From Enhydrobacter sp. (lineage in GTDB: Bacteria; Pseudomonadota; Alphaproteobacteria; Reyranellales; Reyranellaceae): a stretch of 46,486 nucleotides of DNA. The DNA is taken from NCBI GenBank assembly GCA_026126105.1, contig JAHCJV010000044.1, positions 1-46,486 on the forward strand, read 5' to 3'. Under the pieces are notes generated by a model, which saw nothing but the letters and a program-made list of their open reading frames with translations, did not search any database and was not told the DNA's origin. Numbering within the stretch: position 1 is the stretch's first letter; each line of letters begins with the position of its first letter. Shown here one piece after another: positions 25,463 through 32,996 of the stretch. The position numbers and the translations under genes are program-made.

Positions 25463-26545
25463 ATGACGGAGACCAGGAAGGGTACGCAGCGCATCTACTC
25501 GCTGCCGGTCGAGCTGACCCAGTGGAAGTTCGACGGAGCGACCGACATACAGTTCAACTGGGAATACGAGGATGGCTCCGACTCCCTGCTCGAGCTCTAC
25601 GAGAAAGGCAAGAAGCAGCAGTGGGATGCCAGCACCCGGCTCGACTGGTCGCTCGAGCTCAATCCCGACAATCCGATGGAGCTGAAGGACGAAGCGATTT
25701 CAATCTGGGGCACCGACACCTGGAACAGGATGAATGCCAAGGAGCGGTCCTGGCTTCGTCGCGAGCTGCAGGCCAACTCGATCAGCCAGTTCATGCATGG
25801 CGAGCAGGGCGCGCTGATCGCGACCGCCAAGATCGTCGCCACCGTCCCCGACATGAATGCGAAGTTCTATGCCGCGACGCAGGTCATGGACGAGGCGCGC
25901 CACGTCGAGGCCTATAAGCGCCTGCTGCACGAGAAATTCGAGCTCGCCTACCCGATCAACAAGGCGCTGCAGACCCTGCTCGAGCAGACCCTGACCGACC
26001 GGCGTTGGGACATGACCTATCTCGGCATGCAAGTGCTGATCGAGGGCCTCGCGCTGGCCGCATTCCAGTCGATCCGGGACAAGGCGGGCAACACGCTGGC
26101 CGGGGCAGTGAACGCCTACGTGATGCAGGACGAGGCGCGGCACGTGTCGTTCGGCCGCTTGGCGCTGCGCGAATATTATCCGCACCTCAGCGAGGCCGAG
26201 CGCGACGAGCGCGAGGAGTTTGCCATCGAGGCGCTCCATTTCATGCGCGACCGCTTCAACCAGTCCGAGGTCTGGGAGCGGCTTGGCCTGCCCGCCAAGA
26301 TGCTCGACGAGATCCACTACAACTCAAAGCAGATGAATTCCTTCCGCGGGCGCCTGTTCAGCCGGGTCGTGCCGACGATGAAGGATATCGGCCTGTGGGG
26401 TCCCCGCGTTCGGAAGGCATTCGCCGAGATGGGCGTCTTGGACTACGCCAAGGTCGATGTTGCTCAGCAGCTGGCCAATGACGGCAAAGTTGCCGAGGAT
26501 TTCGACGCCAGGATGTTCGTGGAGAAGGCAATCGCTGCCGAATAG
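25463..26545 (+). CDS. Ferritin-like diiron carboxylate protein (R2/monooxygenase-like), paralogue 1
   Basis: Protein of 360 aa, mostly helical. It has a complete doubled diiron motif: E114 (MHGEQG), E144 and H147 (MDEARHVE), E194 (VLIEG), E224 and H227 (MQDEARHV). Both halves have the spacing E-x29-E-x2-H seen in ribonucleotide reductase R2 and bacterial multicomponent monooxygenases. GGGAGG sits 7-12 bases before the ATG. It is a close paralogue of the protein encoded at 28459-29526; many segments are identical. I infer an O2-activating oxygenase or oxidase, perhaps fed electrons by the reductase encoded at 27288. The substrate is unknown and a ferritin-like storage or protective role cannot be excluded. 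Confidence 0.85.
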   Translation: MTETRKGTQRIYSLPVELTQWKFDGATDIQFNWEYEDGSDSLLELYEKGKKQQWDASTRLDWSLELNPDNPMELKDEAISIWGTDTWNRMNAKERSWLRRELQANSISQFMHGEQGALIATAKIVATVPDMNAKFYAATQVMDEARHVEAYKRLLHEKFELAYPINKALQTLLEQTLTDRRWDMTYLGMQVLIEGLALAAFQSIRDKAGNTLAGAVNAYVMQDEARHVSFGRLALREYYPHLSEAERDEREEFAIEALHFMRDRFNQSEVWERLGLPAKMLDEIHYNSKQMNSFRGRLFSRVVPTMKDIGLWGPRVRKAFAEMGVLDYAKVDVAQQLANDGKVAEDFDARMFVEKAIAAE

Positions 26546-26573
26546 CGCGTCCCTGGACGTACGGCTAACCCGG

Positions 26574-27233
26574 TCAAGGCCGCGTCCACTGCGAGGAGAG
26601 CCCGATCACGACCAGCAGAATTGCGGCCGGGACCAGCAGCGGCCAAACGATGAGGTGGAGCAGCATCGTGCCGGCGACCGCACCGGCAAAATAGCCGGAC
26701 CAGGTGAGCGCCAGCAGCCGCGGCGTGGCGACCGATGGCAGGGCGCGAGCCGACGCAGGCCAAAACCTGTCGAGCGTGGCGTCGGCGACGCGCGCCAGGG
26801 TGCTGGTTACCACGACCGTGCTGACCGCCGTGCCGCCGAAATGGGTTACGGCCGAGGCCTGCAGGCCCATCGCCGCGGCAACGATCAGCACGGCGGTTTC
26901 GCGTCCGACCGGCAGGAAGCCGACACCGGCCAGCACGATGGCTTCGAGCAGCAGCGGCACCGCCGGTCGGTGCAGCAGGCGCAGCAGCAGGCGGGCGAGC
27001 ATCGCGCCGAGGAAGAATGTCAACAGGGGCGCGAGCCGCTCGGCCGCGAGAGGGTAGAATCCTTCTGCGGCAGCAATGCCGGCCAGCACGGTATTGCCAG
27101 TCATATTGGCGGTGAACACGCCGCCCATGACGATATAGCCAACGGCATCGGCGATGCCGGCCACGATGGTCAGCAGGATGGCCTGGATCTGGGGCTTGTC
27201 CGGCATCCTCGCAGTGGCCCCCTGTTGCCGCAT
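26574..27233 (-). CDS. YoaK/DUF1275-family membrane protein
   Basis: Polytopic inner-membrane protein of 219 aa with about six hydrophobic segments. The family hallmarks are ADAVGYIVMGGVFTANMTGN at about residues 28-47 and MGLQASAVTHFGGTAVSTVV near 122-141. Members are widespread and of unknown function, with a transport role suspected. The start could also be the ATG at 27206, nine codons in, but a GAGG there is too close to serve. It separates the first diiron gene, which it converges with, from the reductase gene on its own strand. Confidence 0.88.
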   Translation of the reverse strand: MRQQGATARMPDKPQIQAILLTIVAGIADAVGYIVMGGVFTANMTGNTVLAGIAAAEGFYPLAAERLAPLLTFFLGAMLARLLLRLLHRPAVPLLLEAIVLAGVGFLPVGRETAVLIVAAAMGLQASAVTHFGGTAVSTVVVTSTLARVADATLDRFWPASARALPSVATPRLLALTWSGYFAGAVAGTMLLHLIVWPLLVPAAILLVVIGLSSQWTRP

Positions 27234-27287
27234 TGTCTTGGTCGGGGAACCATATCAGGCAAGCCGTGACCTGCCCGCCCGAATCGA

Positions 27288-28313
27288 TCACACTACGTCA
27301 TAGGTGATCTCGACCTCCGCGCCGAAGCAGTGGCCCTGGCAGGTAAGGATCCAATTGTTGGCCAGATCGTCGGTCGTATAGATGTCGTTCTTGGCGAGCA
27401 CGACCTTGCCTTTGATGGTCTTCGCCGCGCACGAGGCACAGAAGCCTTCCTCGCAGGACGACAGCGGATTGAGGCCGGCAGCGCGTGCTGCCTCGAGGAT
27501 GGTCTGACCCTTCTTATAGGGCACTTTGTGGACCTTCTTCTCGTAGTGGATCGTGATCTCGCTCGGGATAACGTCGCCTTCCGCCTGTGGCGGCGGCGGA
27601 ACGTCTTCGTTGCCAGAGGCTTCGAAGCGCTCGAGCAGCACGCGCTCGCGCGGCATGCCGGCGTCGACAAGCGTGCGCTCGACCAGGGTCATGAAAGGGC
27701 CGGGTCCGCATAGATAGGCCTCGGCGTTTTCGAACCCTTTCATTGCCCCGATGATCTCTCCGGCCGTGGTCAGGCCCTGCTCGGCATCGAGATGATGGAT
27801 AACCTCGAGCCGGCCCGGATGGCTCGCCAGCAGCTCGAGCAGCTCGTTGTCGAAGATGATCGAAGGCTTGTCGCGGTTGGCATAGAACAGCCGGATGCGG
27901 CGCGTGCCCGAGCGCAGCGCCGACTTGATCAGCGACATCATTGGCGTGATGCCGCTGCCGCCGCCGAACAGCAGCAGCGGCGCGTCACCGTCCTTGAGCA
28001 CGAAGCGCCCCGCCGGCGGCATGACGTGCAGCGAGCCGCCTTCCTGCAAAGCGTCGTTGAACCAGTTCGACCCCTTGCCGCCTAAGACCCGCTTGACCGT
28101 CACCTTGAGGTGGCGTCCGTCGGTTTCGGGGGCGCTCGACAGCGAGTAGCAGCGGTTGAAGGCACCTTGATCGTGCGGCACCTGGAAGGTCAGGAACTGC
28201 CCGGCGCGGTACTTGAAACGGTCGGCGAGGTCTTCCGGCACTTCGAGGACGAAGGAGCGGGCGTCCTGCGTCTCCTGGACGATTTTGGCGATACGCAGCT
28301 GATGATAGGCCAT
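27288..28313 (-). CDS. Oxygenase-type ferredoxin reductase (FAD/NAD domain plus C-terminal 2Fe-2S domain)
   Basis: Electron-transfer protein of about 341 aa. The order of parts is a ferredoxin-reductase FAD domain (RAGQFLTFQVP and RCYSLSSAP, about residues 37-62), an NAD domain (LLLFGGGSGITPMMS near 110 and YLCGPGPFM near 200), an acidic/proline linker (VPPPPQAEGD), and a plant-type 2Fe-2S ferredoxin domain with CEEGFCASC and a last cysteine in ILTCQGH. This layout is that of PaaE, KshB and similar reductases that feed oxygenases. The frame also allows a GTG at 28331. It is divergent from the second diiron gene with about 145 bases between starts, so it may be the electron donor to one or both diiron proteins (inference). 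Confidence 0.9.
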   Translation of the reverse strand: MAYHQLRIAKIVQETQDARSFVLEVPEDLADRFKYRAGQFLTFQVPHDQGAFNRCYSLSSAPETDGRHLKVTVKRVLGGKGSNWFNDALQEGGSLHVMPPAGRFVLKDGDAPLLLFGGGSGITPMMSLIKSALRSGTRRIRLFYANRDKPSIIFDNELLELLASHPGRLEVIHHLDAEQGLTTAGEIIGAMKGFENAEAYLCGPGPFMTLVERTLVDAGMPRERVLLERFEASGNEDVPPPPQAEGDVIPSEITIHYEKKVHKVPYKKGQTILEAARAAGLNPLSSCEEGFCASCAAKTIKGKVVLAKNDIYTTDDLANNWILTCQGHCFGAEVEITYDVV

Positions 28314-28458
28314 TGCTAAATCCACGTTCACTTGTCGTGCGGTTTCCGGATGGGACTCCGCCGCCAGTTTATGCTACGGTCCCCACAAAATGAACGGAGC
28401 GTCAACTTTTACGCTCCGCTGGAGAATGGACAAGGTTCAGCGCCAGGAGGCAAGACCC

Positions 28459-29526
28459 ATGACGACGCAAAAGATTTACCAGCTTCCGGTCGAGGTCACG
28501 AACTGGAAGTTCGACGGAGCGACAGAGATCGCCTTCAATTGGGAATACGAGGACGGCTCGGCCGATCTGCTGAACCTCTACGAGAAGGGCAAGCAGCAGC
28601 AGTGGGATACGTCGACCCGCATCGACTGGACCCAGGAGCTGTTCGAAGAGAATCCGATGGGCATGGCCGACGAGTCCATTCCGATCTACGGCTCGCCCTT
28701 CTGGGAGAAGATGACCGAGAAGGAAAAGAACTGGCTGCGCTTCAACCTGCAGTGCCATTCGATCTGCCAGTTCATGCACGGCGAGCAGGGCGCGCTGATC
28801 GCGACCGCCAAGATCGTCAACACCGTACCGGACATGAACGCCAAGTTCTACGCCGCGACCCAGGTGATGGACGAGGCGCGCCACGTCGAGAGCTACAAGC
28901 GGCTGATCCACGAGAAGTTCAAGGCAGCCTATCCGATCACCGAGTCGCTCAAGAACCTGCTCGAACAGACGCTGAGCGACCGGCGGTGGGACATGACCTA
29001 TCTCGGCATGCAGGTGCTGATCGAAGGCCTGGCGCTCGCTGCCTTCCAGCGCATCCGCGACACCGCCACCAACAACCTCGCCGGCGCGGTGAACGCCTAC
29101 GTCATGCAGGATGAGGCGCGCCACGTCACCTTTGGCCGCATGGCGCTACGCGAGTACTATCCGCATCTGTCCGATGCCGAGCGCGCCGAGCGCGAGGAGT
29201 TCACGGTCGAGGCGCTCTACTTCATGCGCGACCGCTTCAACCAGGCCGAAGTCTGGATGCGTTCGGGCCTGCCGGTCGATAAGCTGATGGAATACGCCTA
29301 CAATTCGGGCGCCATGCAGTCGTTCCGCACGCGGCTCTTCACCCGCATCGTGCCGATCCTGAAGGAGATCGGCTTGTTCGGACCCAAGGTGCAGAAGGCG
29401 CTTGGCGACATGGGCGTGATGGAATACGCCAAGATCGACGTCGAGAAGCTGATCGGCAACGACATGAAGGTGGCCGAGGACTTCGACGCCAAGAGGTTCG
29501 TGAACCAGCAGATCGCCGCCGAATAA
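28459..29526 (+). CDS. Ferritin-like diiron carboxylate protein (R2/monooxygenase-like), paralogue 2
   Basis: Protein of 355 aa with the same diiron ligands as its paralogue: E109, E139/H142, E189, E219/H222, again with E-x29-E-x2-H in both halves. AGGAGG lies about 9-14 bases before the ATG. The frame is open 69 bases upstream without support. Blocks around the ligands are nearly identical to paralogue 1. The regions between about residues 55-100 and 275-290 differ most, which may set partner or substrate choice. It is divergent from the ferredoxin-type reductase gene, suggesting shared regulation. A strong hairpin follows the gene. Function inferred, not proven. Confidence 0.86.
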   Translation: MTTQKIYQLPVEVTNWKFDGATEIAFNWEYEDGSADLLNLYEKGKQQQWDTSTRIDWTQELFEENPMGMADESIPIYGSPFWEKMTEKEKNWLRFNLQCHSICQFMHGEQGALIATAKIVNTVPDMNAKFYAATQVMDEARHVESYKRLIHEKFKAAYPITESLKNLLEQTLSDRRWDMTYLGMQVLIEGLALAAFQRIRDTATNNLAGAVNAYVMQDEARHVTFGRMALREYYPHLSDAERAEREEFTVEALYFMRDRFNQAEVWMRSGLPVDKLMEYAYNSGAMQSFRTRLFTRIVPILKEIGLFGPKVQKALGDMGVMEYAKIDVEKLIGNDMKVAEDFDAKRFVNQQIAAE

Positions 29527-29535
29527 CGCCTCATG

Positions 29536-29562
29536 GTCCTCTCCCCCGCCGGGGGAGAGGAC
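29536..29562. terminator. Perfect 12-bp hairpin, likely bidirectional terminator or REP-type element
   Basis: GTCCTCTCCCCC at 29536-29547 pairs perfectly with GGGGGAGAGGAC at 29551-29562 around a three-base GCC loop. It lies between two convergent genes, 10 bases after the diiron stop and 14 bases before the other stop. There is no T-run, so termination would depend on the stem. The CTCCCCC..GGGGGAG hairpin is also a common dispersed palindrome in alphaproteobacteria. Confidence 0.7.
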
Positions 29563-29575
29563 ACGGGCGGCCAAC

Positions 29576-30241
29576 TCAGCTGGCGTCGGAGCAGCTTTCC
29601 ACCACGGGCGGAGCGTCGAGCACGGTCGCGATCTTCGAGATGTCGACGCAGCGTGTTCCAAGCCAGGCCCGACCCTGTACCAGCAGCGCAAAGCGGGCGA
29701 AGGTCGTGGCCTGTTGCGCCGGCGTAGGTCGCGTGCGGGCGAGCAGCCAAGCCAGCGCATAGAGATTGCCGGTGGCGAAATCGGCCGCCGCCGCGTCGAG
29801 ATCCTTGCTCCACAGTGCGGCGTTCTTCTGCGCCGCGCCGGTCGGATCGGGCAGGCCGGCCAACCAGGCATGAGCATTGCGCGCCAGGGCATAGGCGCCA
29901 CCCTGCTCGCCTAGCAGAGCCTTCACACGATTGGCCATTGTGACATAGGACTGACCTTCTATCGTGCTGCCGGCACAGCCCGGCGCCCGGCAGAGTGCGG
30001 CAAAGGTGAGGTATTCGGCCAGGATGATCTCCGTGTTGCCGTTGTTGTGCTTGCGCCATGCGCGCGCCAGCGACCACCCTTGCGTGAGCTCGGAACCCCA
30101 CGGATAGGCCGCCAACTGCGGAGAGTCGCGTTCGAACTCACCGATCACGGCCCGTGCTGCCTCGGGCCATTCCGGCGGAATTTGCGCTCGCGCGGGCAAC
30201 GCGATCAGGATGAGCAGGAAGGCGGCGATCGTGCGTGTCAT
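29576..30241 (-). CDS. Hypothetical secreted protein
   Basis: Protein of 221 aa with a clear Sec signal peptide (MTRTIAAFLLILIALPARAQ, cleavage about residue 20). The mature part is alpha-helical and tryptophan-rich with three to four cysteines (LCRAPGCAG near 82-90; a C-terminal pair), possibly forming disulphides in the periplasm. No enzyme motif is visible and I recognise no family. It lies 11 bases downstream of the transglutaminase-like gene on the same strand and may share its transcript. Confidence 0.7.
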   Translation of the reverse strand: MTRTIAAFLLILIALPARAQIPPEWPEAARAVIGEFERDSPQLAAYPWGSELTQGWSLARAWRKHNNGNTEIILAEYLTFAALCRAPGCAGSTIEGQSYVTMANRVKALLGEQGGAYALARNAHAWLAGLPDPTGAAQKNAALWSKDLDAAAADFATGNLYALAWLLARTRPTPAQQATTFARFALLVQGRAWLGTRCVDISKIATVLDAPPVVESCSDAS

Positions 30242-30252
30242 CGGTCTCTCCG

Positions 30253-30903
30253 CTAAGTCTTTTCGAATTGCCTTATTCCATCGGCGCGCGCTTCCATCGC
30301 ATCACGCCGCGTGAGGCGACGAATCTGGGCGGGCGTCGCGACCGGGTAGTGCCGCACGTCGGTCAGCGCGGCGCCTACCTCCCAGCATTCCTCTTCGCTG
30401 GTGATCCACTGGTCGCCGGGAAAGCGCCGCAGGTCAACCGGTCCCGAATAGGTGCGCAGCGTCTTGCGGTCCTTCAGCACATACTCGTGGAAATAGGACA
30501 TCGCCAGCTCGCGCGGCGTGCGATAGATCGGATCGCGCCAGCGCAGCCAGATATGGTTGCTTTTGGAGATGGCGCCCCAGCAGCCATCGCGCTTGAAGAG
30601 GGCAACGACGTGGTCGGCGTCACCTTTGGCGAAGAAATCCATGACCAGGGGTGGCTCGCCCTGCAGCCACAAAGCGCAGGCCGCCGTGAATGCCGCCTCG
30701 ATGCAATGCGCCTTGCGATGCCGCAGCACGCGGCGCACCGAGTAGAGGGTATCGCCTTCCTCCTCGAAGTTGGCGGGCAGGTCGACGATGAATCGCTGGA
30801 TGCGCTCGGGCGTCCGCAGCGCCCGCAGCACACGCCCTTCGGCGGCGGTCAGTCCCAGTTGTGCGGGCGTCGGACGGTCCAGACGCAATGGGGCAGGTGG
30901 CAA
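30253..30903 (-). CDS. Transglutaminase-like domain protein
   Basis: Protein of about 216 aa. A transglutaminase-like cysteine is in KAHCIEAA, and a histidine follows in DADHVVALF, then WGAISKSNH, fitting a Cys-His-Asp/Asn arrangement. The frame runs on through the tRNA-Ala gene and beyond, which cannot be coding. Candidate starts after the tRNA are TTG at 30903 (GAAAGG about six bases upstream) and TTG at 30888; I chose the first. There is no signal peptide. A cysteine-protease or cross-linking role is only inferred from the fold-like motifs. Confidence 0.7.
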   Translation of the reverse strand: MPPAPLRLDRPTPAQLGLTAAEGRVLRALRTPERIQRFIVDLPANFEEEGDTLYSVRRVLRHRKAHCIEAAFTAACALWLQGEPPLVMDFFAKGDADHVVALFKRDGCWGAISKSNHIWLRWRDPIYRTPRELAMSYFHEYVLKDRKTLRTYSGPVDLRRFPGDQWITSEEECWEVGAALTDVRHYPVATPAQIRRLTRRDAMEARADGIRQFEKT

Positions 30904-30920
30904 GCGTGGCCTTTCGGGGT

Positions 30921-30996
30921 TGGTGGAGCTGAGGGGGATCGAACCCCTGACCTCCTCATTGCGAACGAGGCGCTCTCCCAGCTGAGCTACAGCCCC
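30921..30996 (-). tRNA. tRNA-Ala (anticodon CGC)
   Basis: 76 bases including an encoded CCA. Read on the minus strand, the acceptor GGGGCTG pairs with CAGCTCC. The D-arm has AGCTCAGCTGGGAGAGC. The anticodon stem CCTCG/TGAGG encloses TTCGCAA, giving CGC. The T-arm has GGTTCGATCC. It reads the alanine codon GCG. It lies just upstream of the transglutaminase-like gene on the same strand. Confidence 0.96.
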
Positions 30997-31093
30997 CCAC
31001 TTCCCGAAGAAGGCGCGGATAGAGCCTGCCGCGCCGCCTGTCAAGCAAACGGCCATATGCTAGCGTCATTCCGCCTTTTTAGGAGAGCAAACA

Positions 31094-31486
31094 GTGTCGA
31101 ATGGCAAGACGGCAGTCAAAACCGATGCAGCTCCCGGTGCGCTCGGTCCCTATTCGCAGGCCATCGTGGCCGGCGGCATGGTCTATTGTGCGGGGCAGAT
31201 TCCGCTCGATCCGGCGACGGGGCACATCGTGAGCGGCGGCATCGCTCCGCAGACCGAGCAGGTATTGAAGAACCTGCGTGCGGTGCTCAAGGCCGCAGGC
31301 AGCGACCTCGACCGCTGCGTGAAGACCACGGTATTCATCAAGAACATGAACGATTTTGCCGCCATGAACGACGTGTACGGCCGCGCCGAGTATTTTGGCG
31401 CGACGCCGCCTGCCCGCTCGACCGTCGAGGTCGCGCGCCTGCCACGCGACGTGCTGGTCGAGATCGAAGTCGTGGCCCTCGCGTAG
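31094..31486 (+). CDS. RidA family protein (reactive imine/enamine deaminase)
   Basis: Protein of 130 aa, the family's standard size. It shows GPYSQAIVAGGMVYCAGQIP at about residues 18-37, FIKNMNDFAAMN near 76-87, and the terminal block ARSTVEVARLPRDVLVEIE, with the arginine that binds the carboxylate of the imine. It starts with GTG, preceded by AGGAGAGCAAACA. RidA hydrolyses reactive 2-aminoacrylate-type intermediates made by PLP enzymes. It begins a compact plus-strand run of six genes ending with folD. Confidence 0.93.
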   Translation: MSNGKTAVKTDAAPGALGPYSQAIVAGGMVYCAGQIPLDPATGHIVSGGIAPQTEQVLKNLRAVLKAAGSDLDRCVKTTVFIKNMNDFAAMNDVYGRAEYFGATPPARSTVEVARLPRDVLVEIEVVALA

Positions 31487-31500
31487 AGGCGGATCGCCTG

Positions 31501-31758
31501 ATGTGGACCTTGATCGCCTGGCTGGTCGGCCTCGGCACCTTCTTCCTGATGGCGCTGCTGGTCGTGCATGTGTTGGTGGCGCTGGTGCTGATCGTGCCGA
31601 CCTGGCGGATCTGCGAACGTGCCGGCTACTCGGGCCTGCTGTCGCTGTTCCATCTCCTGCCGGTGCTCGGCTCCTTCATCGTCATGGCTGTGCTCGCCTT
31701 CGGCGATTGGCCGAACGGCGAGGGCAGGGCGACTGCATCGCCAACGGTACGCCCATGA
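31501..31758 (+). CDS. Small membrane protein (DUF-type, two to three helices)
   Basis: Protein of 85 aa with a long N-terminal hydrophobic region and a second hydrophobic segment (LLSLFHLLPVLGSFIVMAVLAF). Between them is the stretch TWRICERAGYSG, and the protein ends with WPNGEG and a short tail. The same pattern, WRI-x-x-KAG then a helix then WP-x-x-GE, recurs in the first 75 residues of the next gene's product, so the two look like tandem relatives. Its stop overlaps the next ATG (ATGA). Function unknown. Confidence 0.75.
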   Translation: MWTLIAWLVGLGTFFLMALLVVHVLVALVLIVPTWRICERAGYSGLLSLFHLLPVLGSFIVMAVLAFGDWPNGEGRATASPTVRP

Positions 31759-32384
31759 TGGGTTTCGACCTCGCGGCTCTGCTGGGGGCGCTGGGCCTGG
31801 GCAGCGCCTTCGCGCTGGTCGGTGTCGTGCTGGCCGGCTGGATGTGCTGGCGCATCGCGGATAAGGCGGGCTTGCCTGGCTGGACGGGCCTGGGAGCGAT
31901 TCTGCTGACGCTGACCGGGATCGGCTCCGTCGTTTCGCTGATCCTGCTCTGGGTATTCGCCTTCATGCGCTGGCCGCGGGACGGCGAGCCGGCCGTGGCG
32001 GGCTTCGTGCCGCCACCAGGGGGAGGCGCACCAGGGGCGCCGCCCGCCCTCCCGCCGCCGGCGAAGGCGCTGTCGGACCGGCGCGGCTGGAAGCTCACCG
32101 GCAACGGCGTGGCGCTCGCCTTCGACGACGCGCAACCCGCCTACCTGCTGACCGGCGAGGGCAGGGGCGCCCCGGGCGAATTGGTGGTGGCCGATCCGTC
32201 GGTCGGCCGCCCCCATGCCCGCCTGCTGACCGCCAGCGGCCGGCTCGGGTTGGAAGATCTCGGCGCGCCGGGCGGGACCTTCATCGATGGCGCCCGACTG
32301 TTGCCGGGCCATGGGCCTCGCGACATCACGGCAGTACGCGCGCTGAAATTGGGCAACGTGGTGCTTGCCCTCTCGCGATCCTAG
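31755..32384 (+). CDS. Membrane protein with C-terminal FHA domain
   Basis: Protein of 209 aa in three parts. The first is a two- to three-helix membrane region (residues 1-75) related to the preceding small protein. The second is a glycine/proline-rich linker (FVPPPGGGAPGAPPALPPP). The third is a C-terminal forkhead-associated domain (about 108-209) with VADPSVGRPHARL and LEDLGAPGGTFIDG, the standard phosphothreonine-binding pattern (S..R.HA.L, GT-x-x-(D/N)G). It probably anchors a phospho-dependent interaction at the inner face of the membrane. The ATG overlaps the previous stop. No Ser/Thr kinase gene is nearby. Confidence 0.82.
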   Translation: MMGFDLAALLGALGLGSAFALVGVVLAGWMCWRIADKAGLPGWTGLGAILLTLTGIGSVVSLILLWVFAFMRWPRDGEPAVAGFVPPPGGGAPGAPPALPPPAKALSDRRGWKLTGNGVALAFDDAQPAYLLTGEGRGAPGELVVADPSVGRPHARLLTASGRLGLEDLGAPGGTFIDGARLLPGHGPRDITAVRALKLGNVVLALSRS

Positions 32385-32400
32385 GGTAGGGTGCCGGCCC

Positions 32401-32691
32401 ATGAATCCCTTCATTTGGTTGATCGAAGCGCTGATCGAGCTGATCACCTGGATCGTGATCGCGAGCGCCATCATGAGCTGGCTGGTCGCCTTTGGCGTGG
32501 TCAACACCCGCAACCAGTTCATCCGCGTGGTGGTCGACACCCTGTTCCGTCTCACCGAGCCGATGCTGCGGCCGATCCGCCGCATGCTCCCCAATCTGGG
32601 TGGCGTCGACATCTCGCCGGTCGTGCTGCTGCTCGGCCTGTTCTTCCTGCGCGAGGCCCTGCGTTATTACGTCTGGCCGTATTTCTATTGA
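32401..32691 (+). CDS. YggT family membrane protein
   Basis: Protein of 96 aa with two hydrophobic segments around the conserved block RVVVDTLFRLTEPMLRPIRR (about residues 40-60) and then GGVDISPVVLLLGL, diagnostic for YggT/YlmG. Members take part in membrane or cell-division-related functions, possibly osmotic-shock response. It is followed, with overlapping TGA/TTG, by the DUF167 gene, a pairing seen in many proteobacteria. Confidence 0.92.
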   Translation: MNPFIWLIEALIELITWIVIASAIMSWLVAFGVVNTRNQFIRVVVDTLFRLTEPMLRPIRRMLPNLGGVDISPVVLLLGLFFLREALRYYVWPYFY

Positions 32692-32996
32692 TTGATCCGT
32701 CTTTCCTGCGCCGCGGCGCTGCGGGCGTGACGGTGGAGCTGCGCGTGCAGCCCCGCGCGCGCCGGACCTCGCTCGAGAGTGCTGGCGATACGCTCAAGGC
32801 TACGGTGACGGCTCCCCCCGAAGACGGAAGGGCAAATACTGCGGTGATCGCGCTGCTGGCTGAGACATGGCGCCTGCCGAGGTCGTCGTTCGGCATCGTC
32901 AAAGGCGCTTCGAGCCGCATGAAGACTGTCAGTGTCGCCGGCGAACCCGGTGCCCTCGCCGATCGTATCGTTCAATGGATGAACACACATGTCTGA
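32688..32996 (+). CDS. DUF167 (YggU) family protein
   Basis: Small protein of up to 102 aa with the family pattern VTVELRVQPRARRTSLES, then TAPPEDGRANTAVIALLAE and IVKGASSRMKTVSVAG. The start is a TTG at 32688 overlapping the YggT stop; an in-frame GTG at 32727 would give a shorter protein still containing the whole domain. Its 3' end overlaps folD by 8 bases. Function in bacteria is unknown; the fold is known from structural genomics. Confidence 0.88.
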   Translation: MIDPSFLRRGAAGVTVELRVQPRARRTSLESAGDTLKATVTAPPEDGRANTAVIALLAETWRLPRSSFGIVKGASSRMKTVSVAGEPGALADRIVQWMNTHV

